From Leptospira selangorensis (GTDB lineage Bacteria; Spirochaetota; Leptospiria; Leptospirales; Leptospiraceae), in assembly GCF_004769405.1 (NCBI RefSeq), contig NZ_RQES01000012.1:248001-312000 (forward strand): 64,000 nucleotides of DNA, read 5' to 3'. Under the pieces are notes generated by a model that had not been told where the DNA came from, made no database searches, and was given only the letters and a program-made list of their open reading frames with translations. The position numbers and the translations under genes are program-made. Positions 56,321 to 64,000 of this stretch are shown one piece after another (position 1 is the stretch's first letter; every line of letters begins with the position of its first letter).

Positions 56321-56992
56321 TCAGTTCTCTCCTAGTCGAGTAGATTGTCTGCAGGAAAAGATCCCGTCAATTCCAAAAATCCAATGGTCCAAAAGCTCCA
56401 CATCCAAATTAGAGAGTATATCCTTTAAGTTGGTATAAACTTCCCAATCTTCTTGGCTAGGAAAACAGATCATGCCGGGATGATTATGAGCCAGTATCGC
56501 CTGGGAAGCCTCGTCATTGAGTATGATCCGGACCAAGTCTCTTGGAAGAACTCCCACTTCTTCCAAACTACCTTTGGAAACTGTTTCCACTCTTAAAAGA
56601 TCTCCTGCCGGGGAGATGGTGGCTAAAACAAAACATTCTCTTTTTAAAGGGGAGAATAGACCCTGCAGATAAGAAGAAAGTGTGGTCGGGTTATAACCCG
56701 CCATTCGGATGGATTTATATTTAAGCCTTTTAGCAAGTTCTAAAGCAGCAAGTAAGATGCTGACTTTTACCTTACCTAAACCGTTGATACGAAAATTTCT
56801 AGGAATATTGGATGAGAGAAGTCCTCCCAACCCTCGGGACTTTTTTAGAATATCTCGGCTGAGATCTTCGATAGGAAGGCCCCTGCTCCCTTTACCCAAA
56901 AGAACGGCAATCAGCTCCCAATCTTCCAAATTCTCCGCATCATGAAAGATACGGGATCTAGGATCCGGACCTGAGCCCCAGCGCTCAGCCAA
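56321..56992 (-). CDS. radC: RadC family JAMM-domain protein
   Basis: The 223-aa protein has an N-terminal helix-hairpin-helix region (about 55-80, INGLGKVKVSILLAALELAKR) and a C-terminal JAB/MPN domain with metal ligands in ILAHNHPG and the Asp in PSQEDWEV. The function is uncertain; it was named for a DNA-repair phenotype later assigned elsewhere. It is 2 nt after a 74-aa gene and upstream of wzm-wzt-ugd on the same strand. Confidence 0.92.
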   Translation of the reverse strand: MAERWGSGPDPRSRIFHDAENLEDWELIAVLLGKGSRGLPIEDLSRDILKKSRGLGGLLSSNIPRNFRINGLGKVKVSILLAALELAKRLKYKSIRMAGYNPTTLSSYLQGLFSPLKRECFVLATISPAGDLLRVETVSKGSLEEVGVLPRDLVRIILNDEASQAILAHNHPGMICFPSQEDWEVYTNLKDILSNLDVELLDHWIFGIDGIFSCRQSTRLGEN

Positions 56993-56994
56993 GT

Positions 56995-57219
56995 TTAAAT
57001 TTTTCTCAGGTTCTTCTTGCTCAACTCGGAAAGTGTTTCAGAAAACCAATTTCCGTCCTGGACCAAGTCCCCTTGGAAAGATTCTTCCAAATAATCCGCG
57101 AAGGTCTTAGAGTTCGGTTCAGAAGAACGAACTTTTTCCCTCCAATCGAATCCCGCCCCAGCGAGACCTTTACGGTTTCTCTCGTAAGCACCTGAATCTT
57201 GTAGAGATCGAATCATCAT
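56995..57219 (-). CDS. Hypothetical 74-aa protein upstream of radC
   Basis: The 74-aa frame has a good ribosome binding site (GGGAGAG) before the ATG and ends 2 nt before radC, so it is probably expressed with it. The product is charged and soluble, with FADYLEESFQGDLVQDGNWF in the middle and a basic end (SKKNLRKI). I cannot assign a family. A rod-binding/chaperone-like helix is possible but unsupported. It is included because the translation signals are strong. Confidence 0.6.
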   Translation of the reverse strand: MMIRSLQDSGAYERNRKGLAGAGFDWREKVRSSEPNSKTFADYLEESFQGDLVQDGNWFSETLSELSKKNLRKI

Positions 57220-57510
57220 AACTTTTCTCTCCCTCGCCTAATTAGTTAGACGACATAAATTGAATTTATTACACCAATAATCTACTAAACGGTTATTTAT
57301 ATACTATACGAATTTATAGCTACCGTCAAGCGTTTACCGTGTTTTTTTAGAGAAATTTCCGAATATCTGACCGGAAGTTTCTCACTCACAAGATCCATTC
57401 TACCCCCAGCCCGGACAAATCCTGAATTCAACCTGGTTTCATTTTGGAAAAAATAGGCCAATTTCCAAAAAATCGCACTCGGCCCTTACTGAATTGGACC
57501 CGTCTCTGGA

Positions 57511-58377
57511 ATGAGGTTCCACCATTTAGTCATCCTTCTTCTTCCCAGCGCTTTTGTTTTCGGATCGGATCTAAACATACCGGCAGAGATCTGGTTCAGA
57601 CCTTGGTGGAACGGAGGAGAAATATCCTTTTTCGGAATATACGAAAAAGAAGAAGTTCCGCTCTCCGGAATTTCTCTCCAGCTCCCATTCTCATCAGGCA
57701 CAAAAGAAGAATATAGACTCTCCTATGTTCGCAGCGGCCGGACCAAAGAAGGGAAATTTTTCGAAACAGTTTCCTTAGGTTATCAAATAGAGCTAAGCCG
57801 TAATTTAGGTTTTAGGTTTCGCTTTGGAGCAGGAGGTTTTGGGCCTTCTTCTTATTTTACTTCTCTAGGGATCTATGGTTCCAAATTAAGTTGGGAATTT
57901 TTTGGAAGAAAGGCTCAGGAAGAAAATTCATTAGGAATATTACTCAACTCTTCTCAGGACTCAGAATTTCGGATCGGTTTAGGTTATGAAAGAATTAGAA
58001 ACAGCTCTTTAGATTTTGAAGATAGAGTCTCACTCGGGGTCTATTGGAGCTGGGAAGGATTTTTAGGACAGTTAGAAGGATTCGAATCGGAAAAAAGTCC
58101 AATCGGATTTGTCGGACTTGGATATTCTCCATTTTATAAAAGAGAAGAAGATCCAAAACCTAGTCCTCCACCGCAAACGCCCGCCGAAAAAACGAATATA
58201 TATCCATCTCTAAAAGTAGAAGAACTTTTGAAACTTGGATTTTCCTTACAAGAATCCATTTCCATTTCTTCGCATTCCGAAGGACCTGCTGAAAAATTCG
58301 GAACCTATTTAGATTCACTTCCGGAACCCAAAAGAAGAAAAATCAAAAGGCTGATCCGCTCCAAAAGAGGATTTTAA
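57511..58377 (+). CDS. Putative outer-membrane beta-barrel protein with helical tail
   Basis: I cannot name the family. The 288-aa product has a signal peptide (about 1-19) and many alternating-hydrophobic beta strands rich in Gly and aromatic residues (FRFRFGAGGFGPSSY, GLGYERIRN, SLGVYWSWEG), fitting a beta-barrel. After a Pro-rich linker (about 215-226), the last 50 residues are helical and basic (PEPKRRKIKRLIRSKRGF). An internal helical tail is unusual for an outer-membrane barrel. The stop abuts the start of the next gene (58378), so they are coupled. Confidence 0.7.
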   Translation: MRFHHLVILLLPSAFVFGSDLNIPAEIWFRPWWNGGEISFFGIYEKEEVPLSGISLQLPFSSGTKEEYRLSYVRSGRTKEGKFFETVSLGYQIELSRNLGFRFRFGAGGFGPSSYFTSLGIYGSKLSWEFFGRKAQEENSLGILLNSSQDSEFRIGLGYERIRNSSLDFEDRVSLGVYWSWEGFLGQLEGFESEKSPIGFVGLGYSPFYKREEDPKPSPPPQTPAEKTNIYPSLKVEELLKLGFSLQESISISSHSEGPAEKFGTYLDSLPEPKRRKIKRLIRSKRGF

Positions 58378-59676
58378 ATGAAAAAATCCCTTTTTGTTTT
58401 ATTCATTTTTTCGAATATTCTATCCGCTGAGAACTTACCTACTCCTTTCTCTACGGGAGTTTCCTTTTCAGGATACGATTCCAGATATTATACAAAAAGA
58501 CAGGAGACCGTATGGTTCAGAGGAGAAGTTTGTTTTAAAAATTTCGTTTTAGCTCTTCCCCATGAAGAATGTTCCAAACATAAAGTATTTTTAGAAAAAA
58601 GAGGAGAAACATATTTAGGCTCCTATCTATTTGAAAATAAGAATATGTATCTTTCTTATGGAAATCGATTCAGACCTTTGAATCATTTTTTCTTTTTAAG
58701 AGAGAAATTTGATTTTTCTTCTTTCTGGTTCTTAGAACAACCGACTGTCAGAACCGGATTTTTAGGCTTAAAATTTGGAGAGAGTATATTAGGTACTTAT
58801 TATGCGGAAAATTCTGCAGATAAACGGCCCGGCTTCTTCTTCAAACCATATAAAAATTATCTGGAACTGGCATATTCTCCCCAAACGAAAGAAGGATTTA
58901 TACTTTTAGAATTCCCTTCTTCCGAAGAAAGAAAATCTGAAAAGAAACCATACTGGTTTAGGACTGAAATTTTCGGCACCAAAGACGATCTTCAAGGAAT
59001 TCTATCGGCAGCATGGTCGGACAAAGAGAAAGATAAAAGAATATTCGTTTCAGGATTTAGGGGAAGATCGGGGCAATTATTCCAACTTTCAGAAAAAACG
59101 GATCCGGAAGAAAAAGCGGAATTATTCAGATTTGTTTGGGAACCGGGACCATATAGAAGATTACAATTCGCGGAATCCAGTCGATATTCTTCGGATGGGA
59201 AAGAATTGTACTCGGCTAAATCTATTTTGGGTCGGATGGAAATTTTAGAATTCCCATGGTTTGCAATCTTAGCACAGGTTAGAGCCTACTCTTTTTCGGA
59301 TCATTCTTCTTGGATTTTTGGAAAAGGTTTATACCTATCTTACCGGAAAAAATTTTGGAGATGGGAATTAGGGCAAGAGTGGAGAAAGAATGGGGACAGA
59401 CTTACTGAAGCAGGGGTACAAATTTCTGTGGGTAAAAACTGGAAAATCTACGCAAGCCTCATCTATGCAGAAGAGAAAAATTTATATCCTGCGTTCGCTG
59501 AGGAATCCATCACTCCGGAGGAAACAGGGTTAGTTGTAACCGATAAATCTTTTTATTCTTTTTTACGGATCTCTCATTCTTACTTTGCTATTCATATTCG
59601 CCACACTAGAGAGAAGGAAGGTAAAGGAGACGGTTTAAGTATGAGATTCCAGGTGTATGTTCCGCTCTTTGATTAA
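58378..59676 (+). CDS. Putative outer-membrane beta-barrel protein
   Basis: The 432-aa product has a signal peptide (about 1-17, LFVLFIFSNILSAEN) and a chain of probable beta strands with many Tyr, Phe and Trp, ending in SMRFQVYVPLFD. It is probably an outer-membrane barrel. No known family is recognised. The start directly follows the stop of the preceding gene, so the two may form a pair. A terminator follows. Confidence 0.72.
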   Translation: MKKSLFVLFIFSNILSAENLPTPFSTGVSFSGYDSRYYTKRQETVWFRGEVCFKNFVLALPHEECSKHKVFLEKRGETYLGSYLFENKNMYLSYGNRFRPLNHFFFLREKFDFSSFWFLEQPTVRTGFLGLKFGESILGTYYAENSADKRPGFFFKPYKNYLELAYSPQTKEGFILLEFPSSEERKSEKKPYWFRTEIFGTKDDLQGILSAAWSDKEKDKRIFVSGFRGRSGQLFQLSEKTDPEEKAELFRFVWEPGPYRRLQFAESSRYSSDGKELYSAKSILGRMEILEFPWFAILAQVRAYSFSDHSSWIFGKGLYLSYRKKFWRWELGQEWRKNGDRLTEAGVQISVGKNWKIYASLIYAEEKNLYPAFAEESITPEETGLVVTDKSFYSFLRISHSYFAIHIRHTREKEGKGDGLSMRFQVYVPLFD

Positions 59677-59704
59677 AAAATCTAAATAGATTGTCGGAAT
59701 AAAA

Positions 59705-59737
59705 AAAGGAGAAGTGCTTTTGGGCAACTTCTCCTTT
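59705..59737. terminator. Bidirectional terminator after putative OMP genes
   Basis: AAAGGAGAAGT (59705-59715) and ACTTCTCCTTT (59727-59737) are exact 11-base complements with an 11-nt loop. A-runs and A/T-rich sequence flank both sides, so it can serve the + strand gene and pssA on the minus strand. Confidence 0.75.
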
Positions 59738-59765
59738 CCAAAAATAGAAAGTTCTAAAAAACTAT

Positions 59766-60524
59766 TTAATCTAGTTTGACTCTCAATTCTTGCAGAATAT
59801 GGATTAGGAAAGTCAAAATCCCGGAGAAGATATAAAGACAGATCAGTCCATAAACAAGCCAAGGCCAGCGAGGAAATCCTACAAAGTATAATGCAATCAA
59901 AGCAGCGCCTAACATTAAACCTGCACGCAAAGGAGTTAGCTTGGAGCGAATCGCAACCTGAGGTTTGCCATATCGAATATTAGAAACCATTAAAAAAGCA
60001 ATTAGGATAAACAAAGGAATTCCCAACCAATGAGGAAGAGTATGATCTTTTCCTAAAAAGATAGGAAGAAATCCGATAGTAATTCCTGCGATAGGAGATG
60101 GCAGCCCGGTAAAAGAAGAAGGGTCATGAGCCACATTAAATCTTGCTAATCTGTATGCAGCACAAGCAGGGAAGATAGCAGCGATCAACATTCCGATCGG
60201 AAAAAGATCTTCTTTTCCGAAAACATCTATCTTATATTCACCCAGAACCATATTATAAAAAAGGAATCCAGGTGCGATACCGAATGCGGTAAGATCTGCA
60301 AGACTGTCTAGGTCTGCACCGAGTTCGCTAGTTGCATCCAAGGCTCTTGCAGTCATTCCATCCAATCCGTCGCAGATCGCTGCGAGCAGGATGAAAAATC
60401 CGGAGAGTATATAGGATTGAGGTCCGTTACCTGTTGCCTCGGAAGCAATAAGTATGGAAACAAATCCCATACTCAAGTTCCCGAGAGTGATCATATTTGG
60501 AATCCAATGTAGCCTGCGATTCAT
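59766..60524 (-). CDS. pssA: CDP-diacylglycerol-serine O-phosphatidyltransferase
   Basis: The 252-aa membrane protein has the CDP-alcohol phosphotransferase motif [20 protein letters not shown] then DSLADL (about 49-75), with the conserved Asp pairs. About seven membrane helices are seen. It makes phosphatidylserine, the precursor of phosphatidylethanolamine, in the inner membrane. Its start overlaps tsaD by 4 nt. The enzyme is of the integral-membrane type (B. subtilis PssA-like), not the E. coli peripheral type. Confidence 0.92.
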   Translation of the reverse strand: MNRRLHWIPNMITLGNLSMGFVSILIASEATGNGPQSYILSGFFILLAAICDGLDGMTARALDATSELGADLDSLADLTAFGIAPGFLFYNMVLGEYKIDVFGKEDLFPIGMLIAAIFPACAAYRLARFNVAHDPSSFTGLPSPIAGITIGFLPIFLGKDHTLPHWLGIPLFILIAFLMVSNIRYGKPQVAIRSKLTPLRAGLMLGAALIALYFVGFPRWPWLVYGLICLYIFSGILTFLIHILQELRVKLD

Positions 60525-61537
60525 ATATAGGTCTCCTGCCTTACCGGACTTACAGTAAAGTCCAAACTCTTAGAATATCCCTGTTTAAATAGATAATAAC
60601 CGAGGGCAGCAACCATCGCGCCGTTATCCGTGCAGTAGATCTTTTTTTGGGGAGAAAAAAATTCCAGGGAATTTTTATCCGCGAATTTGGATAATCTGTT
60701 ACGAAGTGTAGAATTCGCCAAGACCCCTCCCCCTGCCATGATCCTTTTGATCCCGGTGATAGAAACCGCACGTTTTAGATTCCTCTCCACAAGTTCAAAT
60801 GCTGTCTTTTGGAAATGATAACATACTGCCTGAGAGGAAAGATCCGGTTGTTTTGCAATCAAATGAGAAACAGCAGTTTTTAAACCTGAAAAAGAAAACG
60901 CAACACGATCCTGTTCCAGATTCCTAAGCAAAGGAGGTAAAAGATCTTTCTCCTTTGGCTCAGGAACATACTTGGATGCTTCCTTTTCAATTGGGGGTCC
61001 ACCGGGATAAGGTAGGGATAATAACCCTGCAACCTTATCGAATGCCTCACCTAAGGCATCATCCATCGTATCTCCCACCACTTCCATTTTACCAAAATGA
61101 GGAATCTTATAGATTGCGGAATTCCCACCGGAAAGAAGTAAACCTAATACCGGAAAAACAGGCTCCACACCTTCTAAATGTAATACTGCAAAATGAGCCT
61201 GTAAATGACAAAGTGGAACGATAGGAGTTCCATATACTGCATGAATAGACCTCGCCAATTGAGCACCGATCATTAGTGAACCGGTCAAACCTGGGGATCT
61301 GGTCACAGCCACATAGTCCAGATCGGAAAGTCCGAGTTTGGATTCTTCTAAAACTTCGGAGAGAAGAGGATTGATCTTTTCTAAATGAGCACGAGAAGCG
61401 ATCTCCGGAACAATCCCTCTAAAAGGTTTGTGAAGATCTATCTGGCTAAAAATTTTGAGGGAAAGTAATTCTTTCCCATCTTTTACGATCGCTAGACTGG
61501 TTTCATCGCAGCTAGTCTCTATTCCAAGACCGATCAT
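60521..61537 (-). CDS. tsaD: tRNA N6-threonylcarbamoyladenosine transferase TsaD
   Basis: The 338-aa protein has the ASKHA-fold motifs [10 protein letters not shown] (5-14), the metal site CHLQAHF (His about 111 and 115) and [13 protein letters not shown]. TsaD transfers threonylcarbamoyl to A37 of tRNAs reading ANN codons, with TsaB and TsaE, which are not in the window. Length is typical (E. coli 337). It lies between ctpA and pssA with tight spacing. Confidence 0.96.
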   Translation of the reverse strand: MIGLGIETSCDETSLAIVKDGKELLSLKIFSQIDLHKPFRGIVPEIASRAHLEKINPLLSEVLEESKLGLSDLDYVAVTRSPGLTGSLMIGAQLARSIHAVYGTPIVPLCHLQAHFAVLHLEGVEPVFPVLGLLLSGGNSAIYKIPHFGKMEVVGDTMDDALGEAFDKVAGLLSLPYPGGPPIEKEASKYVPEPKEKDLLPPLLRNLEQDRVAFSFSGLKTAVSHLIAKQPDLSSQAVCYHFQKTAFELVERNLKRAVSITGIKRIMAGGGVLANSTLRNRLSKFADKNSLEFFSPQKKIYCTDNGAMVAALGYYLFKQGYSKSLDFTVSPVRQETYI

Positions 61538-61539
61538 AA

Positions 61540-62907
61540 TTAGGATTTGGAAGAAAGTAGATCCACTGCTTTTTTCAATTGAGGATCCAATTCCAAATCG
61601 GTCATACTTCTGTCTTTTTCTGCTTGGGTTTTATTTTTAAAAACCGCTCTGGCAACATCCGAACTGAGTTTGATCCCTTGTTCTTTAAGCGCCTTTTCAA
61701 AATTCAAAAAGTTCTGCTCATTATAATCAGGGTATTTAGAAGCAAGTTGATCTAATAATTTTTTCTCGCTCATCTTTCTGAGATAGAAACGATCATCTTC
61801 ATTAGGTTCTATCCCTTTTACGATCACATCCGGTTGAATCCCTTTTCCATGAAGTGATTTTCCGGAAGGAGTATAATACTTTTGGACCGTAAGTTTGACG
61901 GCCATTCCGAAAGAAAGTGGATAAACAATCTGTACCGAACCTTTCCCGAAAGAAGTAACTCCTACAATTTTTCCTCTTTTGTGGTCCTGGATCGCTCCGG
62001 CAAAAATTTCAGAAGCGGAAGCAGAACCTTCATTGATAAGGACGACTAAAGGTATAGAGGTATATTTATCTCCCTTGCCTGTAGACTTGGACACGTCCGC
62101 AAGTTCTCCACCTCTTCCTCTTACGGAAACTATATCCAATCCTTCCGGAAGAAAAATATCGGACAATGCAACAGATAAAGGTAATAAGCCGCCCGGATTC
62201 ATTCTTAAATCCACGATTAGACCTTCGGATTTTTTATCTGCGAGTAACTTCAGATGTTTTTTAAATTCTTCTAATGTGTTTTCTCCCATAAACTGGTTCA
62301 AACGGAGATAACCCACTTTTTCTTTTTCGAAGAAATAAGAACGAACATATCGTATCTTAATGTTTTCACGAACTAATGTGAATTGCAGAGGTTCTTTTAT
62401 ATTTTTTCTTTCTACTTTAATGCTTACGGAACTTCCCGGTTTTCCACGCATTAGTTTGATCCCTTCTGCATAGCCCAAGTTTGCCGTACTTTTTCCGTCT
62501 ATCTCAATGATCCTATCTTGAGGTAAGATACCCGCTTTCATCGCAGGAGTATCTTCGATAGGAGAAACAACTACTATAGCTCCGTCAGTATAAGCCACTT
62601 CCATTCCGACTCCGCCGAAAGATCCACGAGTCTCTTCCCGCATTTGTCTGTATTCTTCTTCTTCCAAGAAGGAAGAATGAGGATCTCCCAGAGATCCGAG
62701 CATTCCTTTGATCGCACCTAAGAATACTTTTTCTTCGTCTACGGTTTCTACATAACCGTTTTGCATGAGTCCGAAAACTTCATGGAATAATTGCAGATAT
62801 TTTTCAGCAGTTTCTGAAACCGCTTTTGCATGTACCGGACGAAATACAAGCGTAGTAAATAAGATCAGAACCAAACCGGCCCAGGCAAATCTTTCCTTAC
62901 TCTTCAT
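61540..62907 (-). CDS. ctpA: C-terminal processing peptidase (S41 family)
   Basis: The 455-aa protein has a signal sequence (about 8-28), a PDZ domain (about 90-175, [12 protein letters not shown]) and the tail-specific protease domain. The catalytic Ser is in [12 protein letters not shown] and the Lys in SFGKGSVQ. It cleaves C-terminal segments of periplasmic proteins. Its N-terminal codons overlap the preceding lipoprotein gene by 11 nt. tsaD begins 2 nt after its stop. Confidence 0.94.
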   Translation of the reverse strand: MKSKERFAWAGLVLILFTTLVFRPVHAKAVSETAEKYLQLFHEVFGLMQNGYVETVDEEKVFLGAIKGMLGSLGDPHSSFLEEEEYRQMREETRGSFGGVGMEVAYTDGAIVVVSPIEDTPAMKAGILPQDRIIEIDGKSTANLGYAEGIKLMRGKPGSSVSIKVERKNIKEPLQFTLVRENIKIRYVRSYFFEKEKVGYLRLNQFMGENTLEEFKKHLKLLADKKSEGLIVDLRMNPGGLLPLSVALSDIFLPEGLDIVSVRGRGGELADVSKSTGKGDKYTSIPLVVLINEGSASASEIFAGAIQDHKRGKIVGVTSFGKGSVQIVYPLSFGMAVKLTVQKYYTPSGKSLHGKGIQPDVIVKGIEPNEDDRFYLRKMSEKKLLDQLASKYPDYNEQNFLNFEKALKEQGIKLSSDVARAVFKNKTQAEKDRSMTDLELDPQLKKAVDLLSSKS

Positions 62908-63199
62908 TTTTGCCGACCAATGCGAAGTAAGTCTTCGGATATTTGATTCGAATTTGTTCCATTACGGAATCCTTATCTAGTTGGTATCTTTCGCAGGCAG
63001 CTTCCAAAATTTCGGAATCCTTTCGAATGGTTTGTTCGGAAGCGTAATTCAATCTTTCCGCAAGGCGGGCCTCGGTCAGATATTCAAGGACTAATTTTAA
63101 GTCCCTGTCTCCGATCTCTTTTTTTCGGGAGGCGCAATCGAATAATAGAAGTAATAAGAAGAAGGCCGCGAATACGCGGAAAAAGGAAAGATTATTCAC
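62897..63199 (-). CDS. Hypothetical small lipoprotein
   Basis: The 100-aa product has a GTG start, a hydrophobic signal and a lipobox ending in LLLFDC (Cys about 22). The mature part is charged and helical (LVLEYLTEARLAERLNYASE). It may be a periplasmic partner of the CtpA protease whose gene overlaps it by 11 nt, but this is inference. No family is known to me. Confidence 0.72.
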   Translation of the reverse strand: MNNLSFFRVFAAFFLLLLLFDCASRKKEIGDRDLKLVLEYLTEARLAERLNYASEQTIRKDSEILEAACERYQLDKDSVMEQIRIKYPKTYFALVGKNEE

Positions 63200-63258
63200 T
63201 CTTTCAAAATCTTTCCTCTCTCAAGGGTTAATGTCAACTCCGAAATCCGGAGAGCTTA

Positions 63259-63867
63259 TCAATAGGAGCGATAAAGGCCGATCAACTTTCCTACGATGGT
63301 TACTTTTTTACTACGGATCGGTTTGTATTTTGGATTTCTAGCTTCCAAACGAATATGATCCGCTTCTTTAAAATACACTTTTAAAGTTGCCTCGTCTTCG
63401 ATCAGAGCAACTACGATCTCTCCGTTCCGAGCTATATCCTTTTTCTGGATAATCGCCACGTCTCCGTCATTGATCCCGGCTTCTATCATGGAATCCCCTT
63501 GCACTTTCAGGGCGAAGGTGATTCCTTTGGAAGCCATCTCTTCCGGAACTGGGATATAAGCTTCTATGTTTTCTTCCGCTAAAATTGGAAGGCCGGCAGC
63601 AACTCTACCTAAGAGGGGAATGCTCGGAGTGGGAACTGGTAAACTTTCGAATGGACTTTGGCGGGTAAGCTCTATTGCTCTGGATTGGTTTTTGGAGGTC
63701 TTGAGATATCCTTTTTTCTCGATGGCTTTTAGGTGATCGTAAGCACCCTTTGCCGTAATCCCAAACTCATCTCCGATCTCTCTGATCGTTGGCGGAAAGC
63801 CTCTTTCTTTGATTACATTGGTAATAAACTGTAAAACAGCGAGTTGCTTTTCCGTTAGATCTTTCAT
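63259..63867 (-). CDS. lexA: LexA repressor
   Basis: The 202-aa protein from the ATG at 63867 has the winged-helix DNA-binding domain (MKDLTEKQLAVLQFI, PTIREIGDEFGITAKGAYDHL) and the S24 self-cleavage domain: the cleavage site Ala91-Gly92 in RVAAGLPI, Ser126 in VQGDSMIEAG and Lys163 in ATLKVYF. It represses SOS genes until RecA activates self-cleavage. The frame is open upstream to 63996, but that part overlaps the end of another gene and is not LexA-like. I could not find a TTTG-N5-CAAA box in its leader. Confidence 0.96.
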   Translation of the reverse strand: MKDLTEKQLAVLQFITNVIKERGFPPTIREIGDEFGITAKGAYDHLKAIEKKGYLKTSKNQSRAIELTRQSPFESLPVPTPSIPLLGRVAAGLPILAEENIEAYIPVPEEMASKGITFALKVQGDSMIEAGINDGDVAIIQKKDIARNGEIVVALIEDEATLKVYFKEADHIRLEARNPKYKPIRSKKVTIVGKLIGLYRSY

Positions 63868-63922
63868 GCTTAACAAGTTATTAGTGAATAAATGTTGTGC
63901 AAGTACTTTTTTGGTGATATGA

Positions 63923-64000
63923 TTAAAACTTAAGGAATTCACTCTTAAGAACGAAGGAACCTTTCGAGACAACTTCTGCGCCGTCAGGAAGCCCACCTAA
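63923..64000 (-). CDS. RND efflux periplasmic adaptor, C-terminal fragment cut by window edge
   Basis: Read on the minus strand from the edge, 25 codons end at a TAA (63923-63925). The peptide reads GLPDGAEVVSKGSFVLKSE near its end, typical of the last beta strands of HlyD/CusB-type membrane fusion proteins (GL..G..VV..G.F.L.SE). It is on the same strand as lexA, 55 nt upstream of the lexA start. Most of the gene is outside the window, so the pump it serves is unknown. Confidence 0.6.
   Translation of the reverse strand, partial: LGGLPDGAEVVSKGSFVLKSEFLKF

Noticed and set aside
57444..57716. 90-aa + strand frame overlapping the start of the OMP-like gene
   Set aside because: Out of frame with the gene at 57511 and without signal or family features.
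63868..63922. LexA box in the lexA leader
   Set aside because: I looked for TTTG-N5-CAAA on both strands and found no clean match.

Overview
The window looks like chromosomal DNA of a Leptospira-type spirochaete. The evidence is moderate-to-low GC, many exported proteins with relaxed spirochaetal lipoboxes (L-x-x-C, LLNC, LIYC, LINC), a 7TMR-DISM/class III cyclase of a type common in Leptospira, and the block rplU-prp-rpmA-obgE-proB-proA-nadD-yqeK-lytR-rsfS. The species cannot be fixed from the window. It is gene-dense and almost wholly coding. I found no rRNA, tRNA, insertion sequence, prophage or CRISPR array.

Layout. 1-6.6 kb: a cut-off lipoprotein gene, an SsuD-like flavin monooxygenase with an aldo/keto reductase, a divergent TauD/CAS-like dioxygenase with a BASS transporter, a DODA-type dioxygenase and trhO. 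6.7-13.8 kb: an AlkD-like repair protein, a DEAD-box helicase, rmuC, a membrane-bound class III cyclase and a lipoprotein. 13.9-17.1 kb: an autoregulated-looking SRPBCC-EVE-MarR operon, a secreted lipase and a doubtful small lipoprotein. 17.2-20.0 kb: bipA and a pirin. 20.2-27.1 kb: the rplU to rsfS housekeeping run. 27.1-32 kb: a YyaL-type thioredoxin-fold protein, a TolC-family channel and a dihaem peroxidase lipoprotein. 32-36 kb: an FAD oxidoreductase plus ECF41-type sigma factor, preceded by a matching ECF41-type promoter, then a lipoprotein hydrolase and a Crp/Fnr regulator. 36-41 kb: acyl-CoA dehydrogenase, a TetR-monooxygenase pair and a divergent trio of small membrane proteins. 41-47 kb: an exported metallo-beta-lactamase-fold lactonase-like protein, a CoA-transferase, a polysaccharide deacetylase, a small DMT transporter, a hydrolase-AraC pair and an Mpo1-like protein. 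47-52 kb: a tautomerase, a YdcF protein and a cytochrome c maturation cluster (CcmE-CcmF-CcmH plus a zinc-ribbon protein). 52-57 kb: hisE, a thioredoxin-TPR protein and a leftward run of a 74-aa protein, radC, wzm, wzt and ugd. 57.5-59.7 kb: two putative outer-membrane proteins. 59.8-64 kb: a leftward run of lexA, a lipoprotein gene, ctpA, tsaD and pssA, with the 3' end of an efflux adaptor gene at the edge.

Regulation is the most informative layer. I see a likely ECF41 autoregulatory promoter, paired MarR-type operators, a 29-bp palindrome between a TetR-monooxygenase operon and three membrane genes, and a TetR-type motif (GAACG-NN-CGTTC) shared by a lipase gene and an acyl-CoA dehydrogenase gene. 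Biochemically, the stand-outs are a Prp protease gene beside an L27 gene with no cleavable extension, a CxxxY-type CcmE combined with a multi-cysteine CcmH, and a class III cyclase with changed transition-state residues. No single stretch is clearly a wholly new multi-gene system. The strongest candidates for undescribed regulation are the ECF41 unit and the shared TetR-type motif.
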